From positions 186,001-250,000 of the forward strand of contig NZ_JABAEB010000007.1 of assembly GCF_012584455.1 (NCBI RefSeq): 64,000 nucleotides of DNA, written 5' to 3'. Under the pieces are notes generated by a model that did no database searches, had not been told where the DNA came from, and saw only the letters and a list, made by a program, of their open reading frames with translations. Both the position numbers and the translations under genes were made by a program. Shown in pieces: positions 20,696 to 30,274 of this stretch. Position 1 is the first letter of the stretch. Every line of letters starts with the position of its first letter. The stretch is from Shewanella oncorhynchi. Its GTDB lineage: Bacteria; Pseudomonadota; Gammaproteobacteria; Enterobacterales; Shewanellaceae.

Positions 20696-21916
20696 TTACT
20701 TACCGCCTTTGACCACATTGAGCATATCCCACATTGGCAGGTATATCCCTAAGGCCAACACTAAGACAATCACGGCCACAAAACCGATCAAAATTGGCTC
20801 CAATTTCGCGGTGAGGTTCTTTAAATCATAGTCTACTTCGCCCTCATAGAAATCTGCCGCATCATTGAGTAATTGATCGATTTGCCCCGTTTCTTCGCCC
20901 ACAGCCACCATTTGCAGCACTAGTGGCGTAAATAACTTGCTCTGATTCGATACCCTCAGCATAGAGTCGCCAGACTCTATGCCACGGCGCATACCGACTA
21001 TCTTGTCGTGCATGTAGGCATTATCTACCGCGTCGGCCACTAAACTTAAGGCCTGCGTCATCGGTACGCCCGCACTGAGCATCATAGAGAAACTGCGACA
21101 ATAACGGGCTAACGTCGAACGCTCAATAATCGACCCTACGGCGGGAATGTGTAACTTCCACTTATCCCACTGCTTCTCGCCTTTTTCCGTATGGTGCCAG
21201 TAACGAATGCCAATGATAGTACCAATCAGCGCCACCAACATCAGCGCCCAATAATTCACGAATAGATTTGATGTACCAATCAACACTTTTGTCGCCCACG
21301 GCAAGTCGGCGCCAAAACGAGAAAACATCTCAGCAAACTTAGGGATCACCATGATATTGAGGATCACCATAGCGAGCGCAATCGCAATCAATACAAACAT
21401 GGGATAACGCATGGCCGATTTAATTCGTCGCCGCGTCTCTTGCTCACGCTCGATATAACCTGAAAGTTGAATGAAGGCATCTTCTAACTTACCCGTGTTC
21501 TCCCCCACGTGCACCATAGAAACAAACAAAGAATCAAACACATCGGGATGTTGATTCATGGATGATGACAAGGGTCGCCCTGCGGTGAGCTGCTCAGAAA
21601 TATCATTAAGCGCATCTTTCATTCGCTGGGAATGCGCCGTTTCAGATAAGCCTGCTATTGCCCGCAAAATAGGAATGCCAGAACGGGTCAAGGAGTACAT
21701 TTGTCGGGTAAAAATCTGTAATTCTTCTAACGCGACTTTCCCACCAAATAACTTAGTCAGTGAGAACGACTTAGCCACTTTGGCGACTTTGACTTCAAGG
21801 GGGATAATGCCACGCGCCAATAGCATGTCAGCAGCGGCACTTTCCGACGCGGCATCCAATTGTCCCGTAACGGATTGACCTTGACCACTGCGTCCACGGT
21901 ATTGATAAATTGGCAT
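20696..21916 (-). CDS. mshG: MSHA platform protein MshG (PilC/GspF family)
   Basis: This 406-residue inner-membrane platform protein couples ATPase motion to pilin insertion. It has two T2SSF domains, near residues 70-190 and 270-395, each ending in membrane helices (YPMFVLIAIALAMVILNIMV and FVAVIVLVLALGIYLPM). The N-terminus MPIYQYRGRSGQG is typical of PilC/GspF. It lies 2 bp after mshE and is surely coupled to it. Confidence 0.94.
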   Translation of the reverse strand: MPIYQYRGRSGQGQSVTGQLDAASESAAADMLLARGIIPLEVKVAKVAKSFSLTKLFGGKVALEELQIFTRQMYSLTRSGIPILRAIAGLSETAHSQRMKDALNDISEQLTAGRPLSSSMNQHPDVFDSLFVSMVHVGENTGKLEDAFIQLSGYIEREQETRRRIKSAMRYPMFVLIAIALAMVILNIMVIPKFAEMFSRFGADLPWATKVLIGTSNLFVNYWALMLVALIGTIIGIRYWHHTEKGEKQWDKWKLHIPAVGSIIERSTLARYCRSFSMMLSAGVPMTQALSLVADAVDNAYMHDKIVGMRRGIESGDSMLRVSNQSKLFTPLVLQMVAVGEETGQIDQLLNDAADFYEGEVDYDLKNLTAKLEPILIGFVAVIVLVLALGIYLPMWDMLNVVKGGK

Positions 21917-21918
21917 AA

Positions 21919-23679
21919 TTACGCCTCAACGCCTTGTTGGCTGATAATATCCTTCGACAAAGGTATCTGAGATTCACTCACGTCTTCCACCAACTTAGCA
22001 ACCTCTTCAATCGTCGTCATGCCTTCGCTCAGATATTGCAAAGCAGACTCTGCGAGTGGGGTGAAGTTAGGGCTCTGCAACGCGGCTCTGGCAAAATCCT
22101 GCGGATTACCAGTACGCATAGCATCGATCATCTTTTCATCTAGCTCGAGGATTTCAAAAATACCGATCCGACCGCGGTAACCACTGCCATTACAACTCTG
22201 GCAACCCGTGCCAATTCTAAAATTCGCATGGGTAAAATCTTTGCGGCTCACACTACTCAGCCAGGCTTTTTCCTGCGGTGTCGGTTGATACTCTACCCCA
22301 CAGTTATGGCAGACTCGGCGCACTAAACGCTGGGCAATAATCACCCTTAAGGCACTAGCAACTAAATAACTCGCAGCGCCCATATCGAGTAAACGTAGCG
22401 CACTGGTGACCGCATCGTTGGTATGCAAGGTCGATAACACAAAGTGACCCGTTAATGCACCCCTAAGACCAATCTCCACGGTTTCTTGGTCACGCATTTC
22501 CCCCACCATGATGATATCGGGGTCTTGACGTAAGGTGGTGCGTAATACATTTGAAAAGTTTAAGCCAATCTTATGGTTAACTTGTACTTGGTTGATCCGC
22601 GGCAATTGATACTCGACCGGATCTTCGACCGTGATGATCTTACGGTCGGCGGTATTGAGCTCGCTCAAAATACCGTACAAAGTGGTCGTTTTGCCGCTAC
22701 CCGTTGGACCTGTGACCAGTAGCATGCCGTGGGGACGTTTAATCTGTTTACGAATACGCGCCAAAATAGCAGGCGGCATACCGGTTTCGTTTAAGGTCAA
22801 TAAACCCGCTGATTGATCGAGCAAACGCATCACCACAGATTCGCCGTGGTAAATCGGCATAGTCGACATACGCACATCGATATGATGACCTTTGATTTCC
22901 ATATGGAAACGACCATCCTGCGGCAAACGTTTCTCGGAAATATCGAGACCCGCCATCAACTTAAGTCGTAATACTAAAGCCGCGGCAATATTAACTTCAT
23001 TCAGAATCGTTTCATGTAGCTGACCATCGATACGCTGGCGAATACGTAAGGCTTTATCACCGGGTTCGATATGAATATCCGAGGCGCGCATTTGCACCGC
23101 ATCCTCAAAAATCGACTGCAGCAACTTAACCACTGTGGTTTCATTGTCACTATCGCCCGACGTGAGGCTGGCTAAATCGAACATCTCATCGGCGGCGTAT
23201 TCTTCTTCGAGCTTACCGGCAATCTGAGCAATTTGGTCTGTACGGCGATATAAGTTATCAAACGCTTGCAGCAGTTGCTGCTCGGGCGCTACCGCTAACT
23301 TCAAACGCTTAGGTGCGATAAGCATTTCGAGGTGATCGAGCGCCTGCAAATCCGCGGGGTCGCTCATTGCAACTAATACGCTATCGCCCCGGTCTTCAAC
23401 CGCTAAAGCGCGGAAACGTCGTGCTTGCACCTCAGGAATAAGATGCACCACTTCCGCAGGGATAGGCATTTTACTGATATCCAGCAAAGGCACATTCAAT
23501 TGTTGCGACAAGAACTGCAGTAACTGATGTTCGGTAATCGATTGCAGATCAATGAGGGTTCGGCCCAGTTTTTTGCCCGTATTGCGCTGCTCGGCCAACG
23601 CCTGTTGCAACTGCGCTTCAGTAATAATGGCTTCTTGAACTAACAGATCGCCCAAACGCATTTTTAATCTGGGTTTCAT
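21919..23679 (-). CDS. mshE: MSHA extension ATPase MshE with c-di-GMP-binding N-domain
   Basis: This 586-residue PilB/GspE-type hexameric ATPase drives pilus extension. The N-terminal MshEN domain shows two consecutive ~24-residue motifs, RLGDLLVQEAIITEAQLQQA and KLGRTLIDLQSITEHQLLQF. These match the RLGxxL...L...Q pattern that binds c-di-GMP in Vibrio cholerae MshE. The ATPase core has Walker A GPTGSGKTTT near 330, Walker B IIMVGEMRD, the His box and a tetracysteine zinc site (CHNC...CQSC). The protein is cytoplasmic. The start overlaps the mshN stop by 4 bp. Confidence 0.95.
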   Translation of the reverse strand: MKPRLKMRLGDLLVQEAIITEAQLQQALAEQRNTGKKLGRTLIDLQSITEHQLLQFLSQQLNVPLLDISKMPIPAEVVHLIPEVQARRFRALAVEDRGDSVLVAMSDPADLQALDHLEMLIAPKRLKLAVAPEQQLLQAFDNLYRRTDQIAQIAGKLEEEYAADEMFDLASLTSGDSDNETTVVKLLQSIFEDAVQMRASDIHIEPGDKALRIRQRIDGQLHETILNEVNIAAALVLRLKLMAGLDISEKRLPQDGRFHMEIKGHHIDVRMSTMPIYHGESVVMRLLDQSAGLLTLNETGMPPAILARIRKQIKRPHGMLLVTGPTGSGKTTTLYGILSELNTADRKIITVEDPVEYQLPRINQVQVNHKIGLNFSNVLRTTLRQDPDIIMVGEMRDQETVEIGLRGALTGHFVLSTLHTNDAVTSALRLLDMGAASYLVASALRVIIAQRLVRRVCHNCGVEYQPTPQEKAWLSSVSRKDFTHANFRIGTGCQSCNGSGYRGRIGIFEILELDEKMIDAMRTGNPQDFARAALQSPNFTPLAESALQYLSEGMTTIEEVAKLVEDVSESQIPLSKDIISQQGVEA

Positions 23680-24989
23680 TGGCTATCTCCTAGCTGAGTC
23701 AAACGTTGTTCAATAAAGGCACTCGCCTGCGCCGATAAGCCTCTATGGCCTAAAGCAGTCCGATAGGCTTGGCGTGCTTGGGGAAATTGCTGCTGCGAAT
23801 CGAGCGCATAGGCCAGCCCCATCCACCATTTAGCCTGTTGAGGTTCTTGTTGCAATAATTGTCTATAGGCTTGTTCTGACAACGAAAACTGTCCTAACTT
23901 TTGCGCTAAATCCGATTGTGCCATCCACTTTTGTCTCGCCAGTGGATGCGTGTCAGGTATGTTGGCTAACGTCACTAATGCGAGATCAGCCTGACCAGAG
24001 GCTTGCTGAACCCGAGCAAGCAATAAGGCAAAGTCTAACTGCTGTGGGAATAACAGCATGCCTTGCAGTAACACTTCACTGGCTTTGGCTAATTGACCTT
24101 GCCCATAATGCAGCGCAGCTAACTGCTTGCGCGCTTCATGCATACTGGGATCAAAGCCTAATGTTTGCTCATAATAACTAATGGCATCTTTGAGTTTGCC
24201 ATCCCTTTCAGCCTCGCTCGCTAAGGTAAACCGCTTCTGCGCCAACTGCTTTGGGGTCAACTTCACCTCAGTAATCGCCATTTGCCCTTGCTCTTGGGGC
24301 GTGAGTCGATTAGTGCCAGCATCAGCTTTAACTTCTTGTACTTTAAGCTCATTGCTCGCGTTAAGTTCATTATCGGCGGCAACACTGGCACGTTCTGACA
24401 TCATTAATGCAGAGGGTGCGGCAGCAGTGACCTCGGCGCTTCGCACACTTGATGTCACACGATTTGACTGTGAATGGCTTGGCTCGCTTACCGTATCGAC
24501 TAGCTCATCTGCGAGTACTGAGCTCTCATCTAGTTGCCGTTGTGACTCTTGTTCAACCTCATTTTCTGATTCAAATTCTAGCGGCTGATTAAGTACAACG
24601 TCGTCGACACTGGGTTCAAGCTCTTCACTCTTAGTCGTAAACTCCTGCGTAGTCGCAACTTTAAGCGGTTCTTCGACGACTTCGACGCTTGCTGAAGGCT
24701 GCCTCGAAGTAATCTTGTCTACCTGCACAGGCTCGATTTGAGTCTGAGTAGATTCATTTTGCCCATTTGTTTGAGCCGAAATAGTCGCTTCAGCAGGCTT
24801 TGCCATGAAAAGTTGCCAGCCATAAACCAGAGCGCCACCGAATAGCAATGACACACCACAGAGCAGCAGCCCGTTAAACGGAGCCCGCCTGCGAGCTAAA
24901 TATTGCACCTGTGGCTGAGCCACGTTGCTGAGCTCATGCCCCTGCTGACGCTTGTCGAGATCCTGCAGCATCTTGTTGATCACGCTCAT
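23676..24989 (-). CDS. mshN: MSHA biogenesis protein MshN (TPR)
   Basis: This 437-residue bitopic protein is read from the ATG at 24987-24989. That ATG overlaps the mshM stop codon as ATGA, which supports this start over a longer frame. Residues about 39-60 form a membrane helix (GLLLCGVSLLFGGALVYGW). A long acidic, low-complexity linker to about residue 245 follows, then tetratricopeptide repeats to the C-terminus (DAISYYEQTLGFDPSMHEAR and others). MshN probably serves in periplasmic assembly with MshL and MshM; this is family-based. Confidence 0.9.
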   Translation of the reverse strand: MSVINKMLQDLDKRQQGHELSNVAQPQVQYLARRRAPFNGLLLCGVSLLFGGALVYGWQLFMAKPAEATISAQTNGQNESTQTQIEPVQVDKITSRQPSASVEVVEEPLKVATTQEFTTKSEELEPSVDDVVLNQPLEFESENEVEQESQRQLDESSVLADELVDTVSEPSHSQSNRVTSSVRSAEVTAAAPSALMMSERASVAADNELNASNELKVQEVKADAGTNRLTPQEQGQMAITEVKLTPKQLAQKRFTLASEAERDGKLKDAISYYEQTLGFDPSMHEARKQLAALHYGQGQLAKASEVLLQGMLLFPQQLDFALLLARVQQASGQADLALVTLANIPDTHPLARQKWMAQSDLAQKLGQFSLSEQAYRQLLQQEPQQAKWWMGLAYALDSQQQFPQARQAYRTALGHRGLSAQASAFIEQRLTQLGDSQ

Positions 24990-25894
24990 ACAACACCCCT
25001 GAAAAAGTGTTGTAATCCCAAACCGAAAGCCACTGTCATCAAAGTGAAAAAAGGCAACCATTTCCACGATAATAATCGGCGAACACTTGCATCTTCGGTG
25101 TCTTGAATTGCGGCTTTAACGTGGGAGGTTTGCACACGAGTAGCGCCTTCGCCGAAACTCAATAACAAGGCTTTATGGGCAAGAATATTGATCAATCTGG
25201 GGATCCCTCGGGACGCATAGGCTATCTGACGTGTTTCCCGTGATGTAAAGAGTGGTTCGCCCGCACGCCCAGCGATAGCTAATCGGTGGCGAAGATAAGC
25301 GTCGGTTTCATCCCATGTCAGTGGGCGAAGGTTGTAGCTAAAAGTAATCCGCTGTCTTAATTGCCTAAATTCTTGGCGTTTAAGCCTGTCATCGAGCTCG
25401 GGTTGCCCAAATAACACTACCTGTAATAATTTGCGTGTCTCGGTTTCCAGATTAGTGAATAACCGCAGCGCCTCAAGACTGTCGTCCGGCAATGCCTGCG
25501 CTTCATCGAGTACCAATACGATGGCGTGCCCGTGGGCGCTCAAGGCTAAAAGCTGCTGTTGAATAAGTCCAGTGAGTTGCTGCTGGTCGATATTGCTGGT
25601 GTATTTAAGGCCCAGCTCACTCGCTACCGCCCAGCGTAATTCAGCTGGCGTGAGATAAGGATTAGGCAAATATGCGCAATGAAACTGACTCGGCAATTCG
25701 TTGATAAGCTTGCGGCAAATCAACGTTTTACCAGTCCCCACTTCCCCAGTCACCTTAATAAAGCCCTCGCCCGTTTGCAACGCGGTTTGCAAGACTTGCA
25801 AGGCTTCCACATGTGGCGACAGACCGAAAAAAAATCCGGTATTAGGTGTCAGTGAAAATGGAGGTTGGCTTAGGCCAAAATGCTTCTGATACAT
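24986..25894 (-). CDS. mshM: MSHA ATPase MshM (ExeA-like AAA)
   Basis: This 302-residue AAA ATPase is related to ExeA/GspA, which helps secretins pass the peptidoglycan. Walker A is GEVGTGKTLICRKL near residue 51, and Walker B is VLVLDEAQALP near 130. A C-terminal membrane helix (WKWLPFFTLMTVAFGLGLQ) anchors the protein. It starts 6 bp after the mshL stop codon and its own stop overlaps the mshN start. Confidence 0.93.
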   Translation of the reverse strand: MYQKHFGLSQPPFSLTPNTGFFFGLSPHVEALQVLQTALQTGEGFIKVTGEVGTGKTLICRKLINELPSQFHCAYLPNPYLTPAELRWAVASELGLKYTSNIDQQQLTGLIQQQLLALSAHGHAIVLVLDEAQALPDDSLEALRLFTNLETETRKLLQVVLFGQPELDDRLKRQEFRQLRQRITFSYNLRPLTWDETDAYLRHRLAIAGRAGEPLFTSRETRQIAYASRGIPRLINILAHKALLLSFGEGATRVQTSHVKAAIQDTEDASVRRLLSWKWLPFFTLMTVAFGLGLQHFFRGVV

Positions 25895-25900
25895 AGAAGC

Positions 25901-27583
25901 TTACTTTGTCTCCGGATACCAACGATCTAATAAGGTCTTAGAACGTTGCAGCTCCGTTTTCCAAGTATCGACACCGACTATCGTAGGTTTTAACAGAATA
26001 ATAAGCTCGGTTTTCTTCTTCTGCTTACTACGGTTTTTAAATAATTCACCTAGGAAAGGAATATCACCCAACAAAGGTACTTGTGATACCACTTCGATGT
26101 TTTCACTCTTCATCAAACCACCAATCACCACCACATCACCAGAAGCCGCGCGGATGACAGTATCAGACTCACGAATTTCACTCTGAGCTAAGGGTAATTC
26201 AAGCAATTCATTACTCACTTTGATGTTTTTTCTCTGCTCTTTTACATCGATAACAGATGGATGCACATGCAGTAACACATTGCCGTCACTATCAATTTGC
26301 GGCGTAACGTCTAAGGCTATGCCCGAGAAAAACGGCGTAAGCTCGACTTGCGGAGTGGTCACAGGTGTTGTTCCCGCAACTGTGGTCGAAGAAACGTCGG
26401 TGACAAAGTACTCATCGGAACCCACTTTAATTACGGCTTTTTGGTTATTCGATGCAGTGACCCTTGGGCTAGACAGTACATCCACATCACCTTGGGTATC
26501 TAATAGGTTGATCATAGTCGTAAAGTCAGAACCTTTAATGCTCAACGAGGTGACACCACCCATAGCCGAGGTGATTTTATCACTTAAACCTGGGCCCGCT
26601 GATGTACCAAAATTCACATTAGTATTGCCAACATGTCCCAGCACATTATCCCATTGGATACCTTGCTGATAACCATCGGATAATGTGACTTCGAGGATCT
26701 TCGCTTCTAAAATCACTTGGCGTTGCAAATGACTTTCTGCGGAATTTAAAAAAGTACGCACTTGGCGTAATTCACTAGGAAAAGCACGAATGGTCACTAA
26801 ACCCGCCTGCGGCGTAACAACAACCTGACGACCGCCACCCGTTTCGCCGATTATCGAGGATAATGTCTCTTTTAACTCTCCCCAAAAATCCGTCTTAGTA
26901 CGCGAACGGATAAAAGTACCGTTGCTACTATCGCTACCGCCGTTACTGCTCGAGTTATTGCCATTACTGCTGTTCGAGTTATTGTTATTATTCGAGCCGC
27001 TATTGTTTGAATTGTTATTGTTCGAATTACTATTGGAATTATTGCTATCCGAAATCCGTCCTGAACTCACTGACGTCACAGATAAGCCATCACGTTCCAT
27101 ATAGAGATAATTCAGCGGAAACGTCTCGGTACGCATTCCAGCAGGAAACACTCTTAGGATGCGCCCTTCGCGACTGACTTCGTAGCCGTAGATATCTTCA
27201 ACCACTTGAATTGCTTCAGTTAACGTCACACCTTTAAGGGATAATGAAATCGTACCTTGCACGTCGGGATGTACGGCAACACTCAGCGGTGTACCTTGGA
27301 CTAAGCTTGGAAAAAATACTTTAGCATCAACATCGTGGGCTGATACATCGAAACGACGCTCAGTTTCCAACGTGGGGGTCAAACCTGATAGCAATGCGCC
27401 TGAATTCAATTCCCGCTGAACCGCGTCCGGCATAGTCGCAGGCGGTGGCGTCGTTGATGCCGTTGCCGTCGCCATTGAGGCCGCTAATTCCGCCTTACTC
27501 GCCTCCGGCTGTGGCCTATTTGTGGTCTGACACGCCACAAGGCAAAGTGAGAGCAGAGGTGTAAAGTATTTAATCGCTTTCAT
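25901..27583 (-). CDS. mshL: MSHA secretin MshL
   Basis: This 560-residue outer-membrane secretin is the pore for the MSHA pilus. Residues 1-18 form a lipoprotein signal with lipobox LVAC and lipidated Cys18. An STN-like domain lies near 80-150. An Asn/Ser tract follows at residues 178-221, and the secretin core occupies about 280-545 (VVIGGLMKS, VPLLGDIPFLGELFKNR). The tract is unusual in length and purity. The gene lies 14 bp after mshK and 6 bp before mshM. Confidence 0.94.
   Translation of the reverse strand: MKAIKYFTPLLSLCLVACQTTNRPQPEASKAELAASMATATASTTPPPATMPDAVQRELNSGALLSGLTPTLETERRFDVSAHDVDAKVFFPSLVQGTPLSVAVHPDVQGTISLSLKGVTLTEAIQVVEDIYGYEVSREGRILRVFPAGMRTETFPLNYLYMERDGLSVTSVSSGRISDSNNSNSNSNNNNSNNSGSNNNNNSNSSNGNNSSSNGGSDSSNGTFIRSRTKTDFWGELKETLSSIIGETGGGRQVVVTPQAGLVTIRAFPSELRQVRTFLNSAESHLQRQVILEAKILEVTLSDGYQQGIQWDNVLGHVGNTNVNFGTSAGPGLSDKITSAMGGVTSLSIKGSDFTTMINLLDTQGDVDVLSSPRVTASNNQKAVIKVGSDEYFVTDVSSTTVAGTTPVTTPQVELTPFFSGIALDVTPQIDSDGNVLLHVHPSVIDVKEQRKNIKVSNELLELPLAQSEIRESDTVIRAASGDVVVIGGLMKSENIEVVSQVPLLGDIPFLGELFKNRSKQKKKTELIILLKPTIVGVDTWKTELQRSKTLLDRWYPETK
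26921..27052 (-). repeat. Asn/Ser codon tract inside mshL
   Basis: On the coding strand about 44 codons are almost all AAT/AAC and AGT/AGC/TCG, with a few Gly and Asp. This encodes a disordered linker between the N-domains and the secretin barrel. Imperfect trinucleotide repeats like this can change length by slippage. Confidence 0.8.
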
Positions 27584-27597
27584 CTGAGGTGTATTCC

Positions 27598-27918
27598 CTA
27601 TCTCTCTGTTATTGCTTGAAACAATGTCAATTTTCGTCCATCGGACAGCGATACATAAGTGGGGGTAATTTTAACGATACTCAGCCCCTGAACGCTGTCA
27701 CCAACAGACAATATCTTGTTATTTATCACAGCATAAGCCGTGTTTCCTGAGCTTACTATGCTGTTAAGTACAAGCGCCTGATCCTGCGTTTGACTCGCAT
27801 GACCCTGCACAGCAAAGCCTTTACCGGGCAAAGTCGGGTCGCGCAGCGATTCAGCAGACACCATAGGGCTACTAACCAATAACAACACACTGATAATATA
27901 AGACTTATTTAGAAACAC
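27598..27918 (-). CDS. mshK: MSHA biogenesis protein MshK (PilP-like)
   Basis: This 106-residue exported protein has a signal peptide at residues 1-22 (SYIISVLLLVSSPMVSAES). A small beta domain follows (DPTLPGKGFAV, ILSVGDSVQGLSIVKI) like the homology region of PilP/GspC proteins that contact the secretin. It overlaps the mshJ end by 14 bp. Confidence 0.86.
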   Translation of the reverse strand: MFLNKSYIISVLLLVSSPMVSAESLRDPTLPGKGFAVQGHASQTQDQALVLNSIVSSGNTAYAVINNKILSVGDSVQGLSIVKITPTYVSLSDGRKLTLFQAITER

Positions 27919-28555
27919 TGATAAAGTCCTTATTAATACTCAAGGTATAAAGTTCAATCTCAATGGTCGCTTTTGGATATTCTGCGACTTTATAGTCGAG
28001 ACGCTTCCAATAAAGTTTATCTGGCATGGCCTCAACGGCTTCCACAAAGCGCAACACAGAAAAATAATCGCCCTCTAGACTCAAGCGAATACCATGGCTA
28101 TATAGATTGAGTTTTTTCTCTTCACCCACGGGTAACAAAGGGATGGGCGCTATCGACATAAACTTAATTAATTTAATCCCTTGCACTTGTCCCAGTAAAT
28201 TACCCAGCAACTGCGGCATATAGTCTGCCGGCACCATATCCACCATCTGCTCATCGAGTTGGGCATCTAGGGCTTGATTCTGTTGCTGCAACAGCACTAA
28301 ACGCTGTTGGTAATCTTGATTGGGATCTAACGCTAAACGTTGCTGATACAAGTCAATCTGCTGAGCCGAAATCGCGTTTTCCTGCTCTAAGGCTTTTAAC
28401 TGTTGTGAAACAGCCACATGGGTTTTCCACAGGGACTCTAAGGGTAAATAACTCAGCATGCCGACCACGGCCAGAATGGCGACTGAGATCAACACTCGCT
28501 CACGGCGACTTAGCGCATCAAACTGTTGTCCTAATTGGGCTAACTTTTGCTTCAT
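27905..28555 (-). CDS. mshJ: MSHA biogenesis protein MshJ (PilO-like)
   Basis: This 216-residue PilO/GspM-type protein has a short cytoplasmic head and a membrane helix at about 23-42 (LISVAILAVVGMLSYLPLES). A long coiled coil follows at about 50-105, then a ferredoxin-like domain. It pairs with the PilN-like protein encoded just upstream, whose stop it overlaps by 4 bp (ATGA type). Confidence 0.9.
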   Translation of the reverse strand: MKQKLAQLGQQFDALSRRERVLISVAILAVVGMLSYLPLESLWKTHVAVSQQLKALEQENAISAQQIDLYQQRLALDPNQDYQQRLVLLQQQNQALDAQLDEQMVDMVPADYMPQLLGNLLGQVQGIKLIKFMSIAPIPLLPVGEEKKLNLYSHGIRLSLEGDYFSVLRFVEAVEAMPDKLYWKRLDYKVAEYPKATIEIELYTLSINKDFISVSK

Positions 28556-29154
28556 TGCGCGGCTTCCTCCTTGTTATCGCTTTTCAAGGTAAAGGCCAAA
28601 GGTTTATCTTCACCGCGATCCATGCTCATCGACGAGAAAGCTTGCCCCTTTAAAGTCTGCGTAGTTTTGAGTTTGCCAATCCACTGCGGAATGCTTTGAG
28701 GATGGTCGGCAAAACCTTCGAACATAAAATCTTGCTCATTAATGACGATATGACTAAGCCAAACACTCGCATCCGACACGACGGCTAAATCTTTAAGAAC
28801 TGGCGCAAAACCACGGCTAGTTAAAGAAGTCCTAAGACTCAATTCTCCCATGAGTAATTGCTTCAGCTCTAACTGTTGTGCCGCTAAATCGACTCGCGCA
28901 ACAAGATCGGCATCGGGTTTACGCGCAGCAATTTGTGCTTCTAATGCCTGTTTTTGGGTATCGAATTGCTGCTTTTGTTGGGCAGCCAACTGCTGTGCCT
29001 GTTGTAACTCACTGACTTGCCAGTAGCTATAACCACCTAAAACCGCAAATAAGATCGCAAAAACCAAGGCGTAGGCACTTAAACGCGCAAAGGTTAATCT
29101 TTGCTTCGGGGGCAATAATGAAGGAGTGTAAAGATTGACTCGGTATTTAATCAC
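28552..29154 (-). CDS. mshI2: PilN-like MSHA biogenesis protein (MshI2)
   Basis: This 200-residue PilN-type protein has the N-terminal cytoplasmic motif IKYRVNLYTPSLLPPK (PilN motif INLLP-like, which contacts the PilM-type partner). A membrane helix follows at about 26-48, then a coiled coil and a small periplasmic domain. MshI, encoded upstream, is the PilM-like partner; the genes overlap by 4 bp at each end. In Vibrio-type loci this is the second half of the former single mshI. Confidence 0.88.
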   Translation of the reverse strand: MIKYRVNLYTPSLLPPKQRLTFARLSAYALVFAILFAVLGGYSYWQVSELQQAQQLAAQQKQQFDTQKQALEAQIAARKPDADLVARVDLAAQQLELKQLLMGELSLRTSLTSRGFAPVLKDLAVVSDASVWLSHIVINEQDFMFEGFADHPQSIPQWIGKLKTTQTLKGQAFSSMSMDRGEDKPLAFTLKSDNKEEAAQ

Positions 29155-30029
29155 TCAGTACCTCGATAAAATTCAGCAAAGGCTAATCCCGCCATTCGCG
29201 CGCCAACACAGCTTTTATCAATGACATTCACAGCTTGATTGAAGTTTGCCGAGACTAACTTAGCTAAAGTATCCACGGCACCATCGGCGAGGAGTTCGAT
29301 AGAAGATACCGGAGCCTGTCTCAATTGACTTTCAAAATAATCCATAGAGCGCTGAATTTCTAAGCTTAAATTGTCTGCCATGCCATAACTTAACTCATCC
29401 GCTTGAGTCTTATCCAATTGAGTAAATCCGCGCACGCGACGCTGCATATACAGCTGACCTTGCTTAACCACAGTCAGTAGCAATTCTTGACCGGGATTAT
29501 GGCTTACCACCAGACGCGCTTGGTTGTCATCATTAAATAGGTTAGTCACGGCTAACTCTTCGATACTAATACCGAAAAGCTGTAAATCTTGTTCATGAAT
29601 GGCCTGCACCATACTCACTAGCTTAGCTTTATCCACCACCACAACATTGATTTTATTACTCGGAATGGGTGACTCAAAGTAATCCAAATGGATTTGCGGT
29701 ACAGGTAGCGTGACCATGTCTTTAATTGACCACAACAAGGCTTGGGATAACTCGACAGTATCGACATTCGGTTTATCGGTCAGCAGTAATTGATAAAGGC
29801 CGGAAGCCAAAATCAGCTGTAACTGTGCATTGGGAAAGGATTTAGCCACAGCAGCAAACGCCAATGACCAGTGCTCATCTTTCAGCTCAAAGGGTAACCA
29901 CTGCTCAGCATTTTCTTTTTGGGCAGGTGCGTAAACCCATAATTTATCGGCGCAGACATAGACACCAAGGCTAGTCGGTTCTGTTCTCTTCTGCCAAAAG
30001 GCTAATCGACCTATAAGACTTTTTTCCAT
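29151..30029 (-). CDS. mshI: MSHA biogenesis protein MshI (PilM-like)
   Basis: This 292-residue cytoplasmic actin-like protein is of the PilM/GspL-N type. The ATG at 30027-30029 (MEKSLIGRLAFWQ) is chosen; the longer frame begins with TTG and adds six residues. It forms the inner-membrane alignment complex with the PilN- and PilO-like proteins encoded next. The promoter of the mshI-to-Q block should lie in 30030-30274, but no clear -35/-10 pair was found. Confidence 0.88.
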   Translation of the reverse strand: MEKSLIGRLAFWQKRTEPTSLGVYVCADKLWVYAPAQKENAEQWLPFELKDEHWSLAFAAVAKSFPNAQLQLILASGLYQLLLTDKPNVDTVELSQALLWSIKDMVTLPVPQIHLDYFESPIPSNKINVVVVDKAKLVSMVQAIHEQDLQLFGISIEELAVTNLFNDDNQARLVVSHNPGQELLLTVVKQGQLYMQRRVRGFTQLDKTQADELSYGMADNLSLEIQRSMDYFESQLRQAPVSSIELLADGAVDTLAKLVSANFNQAVNVIDKSCVGARMAGLAFAEFYRGTE

Positions 30030-30274
30030 AAAGATGCCTATAACCAACTGAATTTAAAAGCTTGAGTAGTCTCTTTCGCACAAACTTCCTGTCACTCCAC
30101 TCTCCAGTGCTCCTTGACCTATGACCTGCTCGATACAGAATAAAAACCGCAAACGTCATATTTTTGGCACTGGCTAGTTTAGCCGCAAATGCTCGTATTT
30201 TATAGATAAATACGTGAATAATAGGATCTATTTGTCTCTAAGACGACATTAATCACCCAAACACTGAACTTCCC

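Noticed and set aside
24181-24588. 135-codon Ser/Leu-rich frame on the plus strand
   Set aside because: It is the complement of the acidic low-complexity linker of mshN.
26220-26669. 149-codon open frame on the plus strand
   Set aside because: It lies fully antisense to the secretin core of mshL and shows no protein-like pattern.
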